DNA from: Ramlibacter pinisoli
GTDB lineage: Bacteria > Pseudomonadota > Gammaproteobacteria > Burkholderiales > Burkholderiaceae_C
Length of the DNA stretch: 64,000 nucleotides
Assembly (NCBI RefSeq): GCF_009758015.1
Contig: NZ_WSEL01000003.1
Coordinates: forward strand, 2,356,001 to 2,420,000
Reading direction: 5' to 3'
In this document: piece after piece, positions 59,858-64,000 of the stretch
Layout: every line of letters begins with the position of its first letter
How positions within the stretch are numbered: position 1 is the stretch's first letter
The notes under the pieces: generated by a model
What the model was told of the DNA's origin: nothing
Database searches by the model: none
Seen by the model: the letters and a program-made list of their open reading frames with translations, nothing else
Program-made: the position numbers and the translations under genes

Positions 59858-60280
59858 TCAGGGCGCCCTGGACACCGGATCCAGGAACGGCGTGTCGACG
59901 TCGCTGACGTAGAAGATCACCACCTCGAGCGGCTCCGTCGCGCTGCGGTTGAAGCCGGTCATCCTGACGTGCGCCGGTTCCACGTAGGCCGTGCCGGCAT
60001 CCACGCGCACCGTCGGCCGGCCTTCCAGTTCGAGCGTGAACTGGCCGCTGAGCACGTAGACGGTGACCGGCGCGCGGTGGCTGTGGAACACCGTGCGGTC
60101 GCCAGGCTGGAACTTCGCCTTGAGCACGCGCACCTGCTGCCGTTCGCCGCGCGGCATCTGCTCCACGGTCTGGGCCAACACCAGGTCGGGGCGGGCCATG
60201 CCCGGCTGCTGAGCGGTTGCCGTGAGCCAGCAGCCCAGCAGGAACAGCGATGCGCTGGCGCGCAGGACGACGGGGTGCAT
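59858..60280 (-). CDS. Secreted cupin-domain protein
   Basis: This 140-residue protein has a signal peptide (SASLFLLGCWLTATAQ, cleavage near residue 23) and a single cupin barrel. The metal-site motif FHSHRAPVTVYVLSGQFTLE (about 64-83) with two histidines, and a second GTAYVEPAHVRMTGFN (about 96-111), are present. Exported cupins of this type are often found beside LysR regulators, and here a LysR gene starts 101 bases away in the opposite direction. Function unknown. Confidence 0.82.
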   Translation of the reverse strand: MHPVVLRASASLFLLGCWLTATAQQPGMARPDLVLAQTVEQMPRGERQQVRVLKAKFQPGDRTVFHSHRAPVTVYVLSGQFTLELEGRPTVRVDAGTAYVEPAHVRMTGFNRSATEPLEVVIFYVSDVDTPFLDPVSRAP

Positions 60281-60381
60281 GGCGAACTCCTGGAGGGGAC
60301 CTGGGCCCAGTCTAGGGACGCAAGCCCGCCGGCAACAGCCGCGCGTTTGCATAATGGGGCCGCACTTCTGCGGGGGCCCGC

Positions 60382-61275
60382 ATGTTCGACTGGGACGACC
60401 TGAAGCCGCTGCTGGCGGTGGCCCGGCACGGCAGCACGACGGCCGCCGCGCGCGCCCTGGGCGTCGACCAGTCGACCGTGCAGCGCCGGCTGGTGGAACT
60501 GGAGCGGCGCATCGGCCAGCCGCTGGTGCAGCGCAGCCCGAGCGGCTACCGCCTCACCGCCTATGGCGCCGAACTGCTCCCCCTGGCAGAAGCCGTCGAG
60601 CAGCAGGTGGCCCGCCTGGAAGACAAGATCCGCCGCTCCGCGCGCGAAGTCAACGGCCTGCTGCGGCTCACCTGCCCCGAGCCGCTGGTGCCGCGCATCA
60701 CGCGCTCGCCGCTGCTGGACCACTTGCATGCGCGCCATCCCGGGCTGCGGCTGGAGTTCATCACCACCGACCACTATGTCGACCTGACACGCGGCGAAGC
60801 CGACGTGGCGCTGCGTTCCGGCGACACCGTCGACAACCAGCTCGTCGGCCGCAAGGTGGGGCAGTCCCTGTGGGCGGTCTACGCCGGGCGCGGCTATCTC
60901 GGCCCGCGGGCGGCGCCGGCCTCGCTCGCGGCGGCGGCCGGGCTCGACTGGGTGGCGCTGGACGCGACCATGCCGAAGCATCGCTCCACCCAGTGGATGC
61001 GGCAGGCGGCCCCGGACGCCCGGATCGCGGCCACCAGCGGCAGCGTCCTGGGCCTGGTGCATGCCGCCAAGGCCGGCGTCGGCCTGGCCGCCCTGCCCAC
61101 CGCGCTCGGCGATGCCGAGCCGGACCTGGTGCGCCTGTTCGGGCCGGTGCCCGAGCTCACGCGCATCTGGCGCCTCCTGACCACCCGGGCGCTGCGCCGC
61201 ACGCCGCGGGTCGCGTCGTTCTTCGACTTCATGGTGCAGGAGACGGCGACCTTGCGGCCGATCCTGACCGGCTAG
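60382..61275 (+). CDS. LysR family transcriptional regulator
   Basis: This 297-residue protein has the N-terminal helix-turn-helix (ARHGSTTAAARALGVDQSTVQ, about 14-34) and a C-terminal effector-binding domain with LRLTCPEPLVPRIT and EADVALRSG. The short opening MFDWDDLKPLLAV is of the LysR subgroup that regulates nearby genes divergently. The likely target is the cupin gene. The intergenic region of 101 bases may contain its site, but no clear T-N11-A box stood out. Confidence 0.9.
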   Translation: MFDWDDLKPLLAVARHGSTTAAARALGVDQSTVQRRLVELERRIGQPLVQRSPSGYRLTAYGAELLPLAEAVEQQVARLEDKIRRSAREVNGLLRLTCPEPLVPRITRSPLLDHLHARHPGLRLEFITTDHYVDLTRGEADVALRSGDTVDNQLVGRKVGQSLWAVYAGRGYLGPRAAPASLAAAAGLDWVALDATMPKHRSTQWMRQAAPDARIAATSGSVLGLVHAAKAGVGLAALPTALGDAEPDLVRLFGPVPELTRIWRLLTTRALRRTPRVASFFDFMVQETATLRPILTG

Positions 61276-61278
61276 CGG

Positions 61279-62301
61279 TCACGCCCGCCACACCCGGTAG
61301 TTCGACAGCTGCAGGTTGCCGATGCCCTCGACCGGCTCGACGCCCAGCTCGATGCTGACCAGGACCTCGGTGCCGGTCACCCATGGCGCGCCGCTGGGAT
61401 CCGTGCGCGTCGACAGGTGCTGCAGGAACAGGCCGAGGTTCAGCGTGCCGGCGCGCAGCGGCGCATCGGGCTCGAACACCACGAGGTCCCAGCCGCGGTT
61501 CAGCAGGTTGCGCACGAAGTACAGGTGCCAGAGGCGGCCGTCGATCACCGCATCGTGCGAGTACCAGGAGCGGTCGCGGCTGCCGTGGGCGCCGTAGCCG
61601 CCCCAGTAGTCGAGCGGGATCATGATCTCGTGGGTGATCGGCGCGGCGTCGAAGTCGCTCGCCTGGACCGGGCTATCCTGCAGCCAGAGGTCGAACGTGA
61701 GCTGGCCGCGGCCGCTCGGCGCCACCAGGTGGGCGTAGTCGAACGAGGCGAACATGTCCGGCCAGGCACCCGGCGCTCCCGCCGGCGGCGTGACCGGCAG
61801 GAACGAGCCCGGCGTGGTGCCCGAGGGCCGGGCCGTCGACACCGTGTTGTCCGGCAGCACCACGTTAAAGCCGCCCGGTCGCGGCCCGTCGCTGGCGAGC
61901 CCCGGCTTGCTGCCGAAGATGGCGGACGGATAGGCCTTGACCTCGGTGATGCCGATCGGCCACTTCCACCCCGAGCGCCAGGCAACCTCGCCGTTGGGAC
62001 CGAGCGTGGCCGAGCGGGCGTAGTCGGACTCGAACTCGGTCCCGCCCGGGCCGGTGTAGGTCCCGCGCCGCAGGCCCACGGCATTCCACGCGTCGTCGCC
62101 GATCCAGTAGGCCGGCGCGCTGCCGACCTGCAGCAGGTCCGGCAGGCTGGTGCCCTGCACGCCGCGCAGCGCGGCGCCACCAGTGGGGCGGCCCGCGCCG
62201 GCCCCGCCCGCACCGCCGCCACCGCCGCTGCTGCCGCCGCCACAGCCGGCCAGCGCGCCGGCGCCCAGCACGGAAAGGACGGATCGCCTGGTCATGTGCA
62301 T
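61279..62301 (-). CDS. GH12-like glycoside hydrolase, Tat-type lipoprotein
   Basis: This 340-residue protein has a twin-arginine-like start (TRRSVLSVLGAGALAGCGGG) with a lipobox LAGC, then a Gly/Ser-rich linker. The body matches the GH12 pattern (beta-1,4-glucanases, xyloglucanases): AWRSGWKWPIGITEVKAYPSA, HEIMIPLDYWGG with the presumed nucleophile glutamate, and a late SIELGVEPVEGIGNLQLSNY with the second glutamate. Start ATG 62301 has GGGGAG upstream. It may cut plant glucans at the cell surface. Whether it is active is unknown. It is convergent with the LysR gene. Confidence 0.72.
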   Translation of the reverse strand: MHMTRRSVLSVLGAGALAGCGGGSSGGGGGAGGAGAGRPTGGAALRGVQGTSLPDLLQVGSAPAYWIGDDAWNAVGLRRGTYTGPGGTEFESDYARSATLGPNGEVAWRSGWKWPIGITEVKAYPSAIFGSKPGLASDGPRPGGFNVVLPDNTVSTARPSGTTPGSFLPVTPPAGAPGAWPDMFASFDYAHLVAPSGRGQLTFDLWLQDSPVQASDFDAAPITHEIMIPLDYWGGYGAHGSRDRSWYSHDAVIDGRLWHLYFVRNLLNRGWDLVVFEPDAPLRAGTLNLGLFLQHLSTRTDPSGAPWVTGTEVLVSIELGVEPVEGIGNLQLSNYRVWRA

Positions 62302-62598
62302 GAGGTCTCCCCGCCGCGGCAGGGGCCGGCCGTGCCGGCCCCAGGTCGCTGCCTCGCGCGCCGCGGCCCCGTCCGCGCCTGCCATCCGCACCGGATCGGC
62401 CCGCCGTCACGCCAACGCGAGCATGGCCACTGCAGCCGGACGGGAGAAGTGGACCTTTGTCCAATGGGTGGGCCGGCGCAGCTGGGCCGGCGCAGCTGGG
62501 CCGGCGCAGCCGGGCCGAAGTCGTCCTCCACCACGGTGCCACAGGGCGGCGCAGGTGGACCGGCTGGCGGGTGACTGAGGGCGCGCCCCGCCCGCGGC
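62302..62598. other. Non-coding gap between the GH12-like gene and the DUF1269 gene
   Basis: About 300 bases with no convincing gene. Apart from a short tandem repeat, the region holds only GC-rich sequence. It includes the upstream part of the GH12-like gene, so its promoter should be here. Confidence 0.5.
62470..62517. repeat. 14-bp tandem repeat, about 3.4 copies
   Basis: The unit GGGCCGGCGCAGCT occurs at 62470-62483, 62484-62497 and 62498-62511 (last base changed), then in part to 62517. It is non-coding and could vary in copy number between strains. Confidence 0.9.
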
Positions 62599-63114
62599 TC
62601 AGGGGAAGGCCGGGATGTCCGGTTCGGTGCCCTCGAGGTGTGCCTCCGGGTGCAGCGCCCGCAGGCGGGCCTCGATGGCCTCGACGTTCCACATGGGCAC
62701 GTCCACCATCAGCAGGATCTGCCCCTCCTCGATCTGCGGCGTGAAGCGCGCCAGCCGCTTGCTCGGCGTGGAGATGCCGAGCATGGTCGACGCCCAGGTG
62801 CCGAACAGGGCACCGGCGACGGCCAGCGCCGGGGCCAGCATCCACTGCGGCTGGTCGCCGACGATCGGATAGAACACCGCGACCAGCCCGCCGACCAAGG
62901 CGCCCGTCGCGGCGCCGAGGATCAGTCCCACCTCGGCCGACCGGACGATGTCGGACGTCTGCAGCACGTTCGCGGCGTGCAGGCCCCGCATGTCGCTGCC
63001 CTCGCGGCCGACGAAATGCATGCGGTTGTAGGGAATGCGCGCCAGCAGGAGGTCGTCCATCGTGCGCCGGGCGCTCTCGACATCGGGCAGGAGCCAGTAG
63101 ATTCGACTGTGCAT
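62599..63114 (-). CDS. DUF1269-type membrane protein
   Basis: This 171-residue protein starts MHSRIYWLLPDVESARRTM, a typical opening, and has two hydrophobic segments (EVGLILGAATGALVGGLVAVFY, about 61-82, and MLAPALAVAGALFGTWAS, about 92-109) before a soluble C-terminus. Relatives are annotated as DUF1269 or glycine-zipper-like membrane proteins of unknown role. It lies just after the cytochrome oxidase genes on the same strand. Confidence 0.75.
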   Translation of the reverse strand: MHSRIYWLLPDVESARRTMDDLLLARIPYNRMHFVGREGSDMRGLHAANVLQTSDIVRSAEVGLILGAATGALVGGLVAVFYPIVGDQPQWMLAPALAVAGALFGTWASTMLGISTPSKRLARFTPQIEEGQILLMVDVPMWNVEAIEARLRALHPEAHLEGTEPDIPAFP

Positions 63115-63146
63115 GTCATCTCCTTCGGGGTGATCCCCTCAACCGT

Positions 63147-63539
63147 TCAATGCGTCGCTGCGGGCTGCTCCGCCACGGGGGCAAAGAACGTGCCCCGGGT
63201 CAGGAACGTGTAGTCGGCCTCGAGCGCGCCGATCCCCAGCAGCGTGATCAACAGGAGCGGCGGCACCAGGATGGCGTAGACCAGGGCCAGCCGCTCCCAC
63301 AGCATGTGCATGAAGACCGACACGATCAGGCCGGCCTTCAGCAGCATGAACAGGATGATCAGCGTCCATCGCAGCAGGCCCTGGAAGTGGAAGTAGTCGA
63401 CCAGGTAGGACGCCAGGCTGAGCAGGAACAACAGGCCCCAGATCTTGAAGTAGATGCCCAGCGGGTGCTGCTGCCCGTGCGCCTGCGGCGCCGGCGGCTC
63501 GCCGGTGGGTGGCGCGTGGGTCAGGTCGGCGTCGGCCAT
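63147..63539 (-). CDS. Cytochrome c oxidase subunit IV family protein
   Basis: This 130-residue inner-membrane protein has three hydrophobic segments: IYFKIWGLLFLLSLASYLV (about 29-47), LIILFMLLKAGLIVSVFMHM (about 60-79) and LVYAILVPPLLLITLLGIGAL (about 85-105). KAGLIVSVFMHM is the diagnostic core of the subunit IV (caa3/CyoD-like) family. It stabilises heme-copper oxidases. It is 15 bases after the subunit III gene. Confidence 0.9.
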   Translation of the reverse strand: MADADLTHAPPTGEPPAPQAHGQQHPLGIYFKIWGLLFLLSLASYLVDYFHFQGLLRWTLIILFMLLKAGLIVSVFMHMLWERLALVYAILVPPLLLITLLGIGALEADYTFLTRGTFFAPVAEQPAATH

Positions 63540-63554
63540 GAGCAGCTCCTCGGG

Positions 63555-64000
63555 TTACCAGAGATAGAAGAACGCGAAGATGAAGACCCACACCAGGTCC
63601 ACGAAGTGCCAGTACAGGCCCAGGATCTCGACGATTTCGTAGTTGCCCCGCCGGCCGGTCAGGAACCCGGGCCGCTGCCGGTCGAGATCGCCGCGCAGCA
63701 CCTTCACCGCCACGATCACCAGGAAGATCACGCCGATGCTGACGTGGGTGCCGTGGAAGCCGGTGATCATGAAGAACGAGGAGCCGAACTGGGCCGCGCC
63801 CCACGGATTGCCCCAGGGGCGAACACCCTCGTGGATCAGCTTGGACCACTCGAACGCCTGCATGCCGACGAAGGTGGCGCCCAGGGCGGCCGTGGCCAGC
63901 AGCAGGCCGGCGGTGACTCGGCGGTCGCGCCGGTAGCCGTAGTTCACCGCCAGGGCCATGGTCCCGCTGCTGCTGATCAGCACGAAGGTCATGATCGCGA
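63555..64000 (-). CDS. Heme-copper oxidase subunit III (5' end cut by window edge)
   Basis: The reading frame is open to the right edge, and the ATG at 63992 is likely internal, since TFVLISSSGTMALAV is the middle of the family's helix pattern. Visible hallmarks are GMQAFEWSKLIHEGV, FFMITGFHGTHVSIGVIFL with the conserved histidines, and WHFVDLVWVFIFAFFYLW at the end. Subunit III stabilises the proton-pumping core. The upstream genes should include subunits I and II, beyond this window. Confidence 0.93.
   Translation of the reverse strand, partial: AIMTFVLISSSGTMALAVNYGYRRDRRVTAGLLLATAALGATFVGMQAFEWSKLIHEGVRPWGNPWGAAQFGSSFFMITGFHGTHVSIGVIFLVIVAVKVLRGDLDRQRPGFLTGRRGNYEIVEILGLYWHFVDLVWVFIFAFFYLW

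Noticed and set aside
62470..62517. Tandem repeat considered as a CRISPR array
   Set aside because: Copies are contiguous with no spacers, and no cas genes are in the window.
63555..63992. ATG at 63992 as the start of oxidase subunit III
   Set aside because: The frame continues to the edge and the family has further N-terminal helices before this point, so the gene is simply cut by the window.

Overview
The window looks like chromosomal DNA of a very GC-rich betaproteobacterium, most likely Burkholderiales and probably a Comamonadaceae relative (Ramlibacter/Variovorax type). This is inferred from strong GC bias, three Bug-type receptors, a Coq7 quinone hydroxylase, a CIRCE-controlled groESL, a Burkholderiales-type porin and a type II secretion locus. 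No tRNA, rRNA, CRISPR array, phage gene or insertion sequence was seen.

Layout. (1) 1-12457, all on the minus strand: a tightly packed catabolic operon. It starts with a GntR regulator, then a branched-chain-type ABC importer (livKHMGF), two orphan Bug receptors, an MmgE/PrpD protein, an aconitase-superfamily enzyme in two subunits (leuCD-like), a dihydropyrimidinase-like amidohydrolase and a flavoprotein cut by the left edge. Most junctions overlap by 1-4 bases. (2) 12612-22745, minus strand: five secreted proteins rich in DUF11-like, Thr/Asn-rich beta repeats, including a 1842-residue protein with a C-terminal outer-membrane-type region. I consider this the best candidate for an undescribed system, probably a surface structure. 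(3) 22746-25505: a gene-poor stretch, then groESL with sigma70/sigma32-like promoter elements, CIRCE, a leader hairpin and a terminator. (4) 25524-29988: a DUF805 protein and a central sugar block (pgi, tal, divergent zwf). (5) 30014-39429, minus strand: a dipeptide-type ABC importer with two paralogous binding proteins and an M20 amidohydrolase inside the operon, then a DUF3047 lipoprotein. (6) 39534-42084: a porin with a structured leader, coq7 and an OsmC-like protein. (7) 42179-45260: a probable small RNA gene, then ilvA, cobS and a cobC-like phosphatase with overlapping ends.

(8) 45273-54913: a type II secretion cluster with gspC reversed, then gspG-H-I-J-K-L-M-N-D-E; gspF and gspO are absent. 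Two small unknown proteins follow on the opposite strand. (9) 55429-64000: a haloacid dehalogenase, a third Bug receptor, a DadA-like oxidase, secreted proteins, a LysR/cupin divergent pair, a GH12-like lipoprotein, a DUF1269 protein and the end of a heme-copper oxidase operon (subunits IV and III, the latter cut by the right edge).

Regions 1, 5 and 9 suggest a heterotroph that scavenges organic acids, amides and peptides. Regions 2 and 8 concern the envelope and export; whether the secretion system exports any region 2 protein cannot be told from sequence. All functions are assigned by reading motifs and family resemblance, without database searches.
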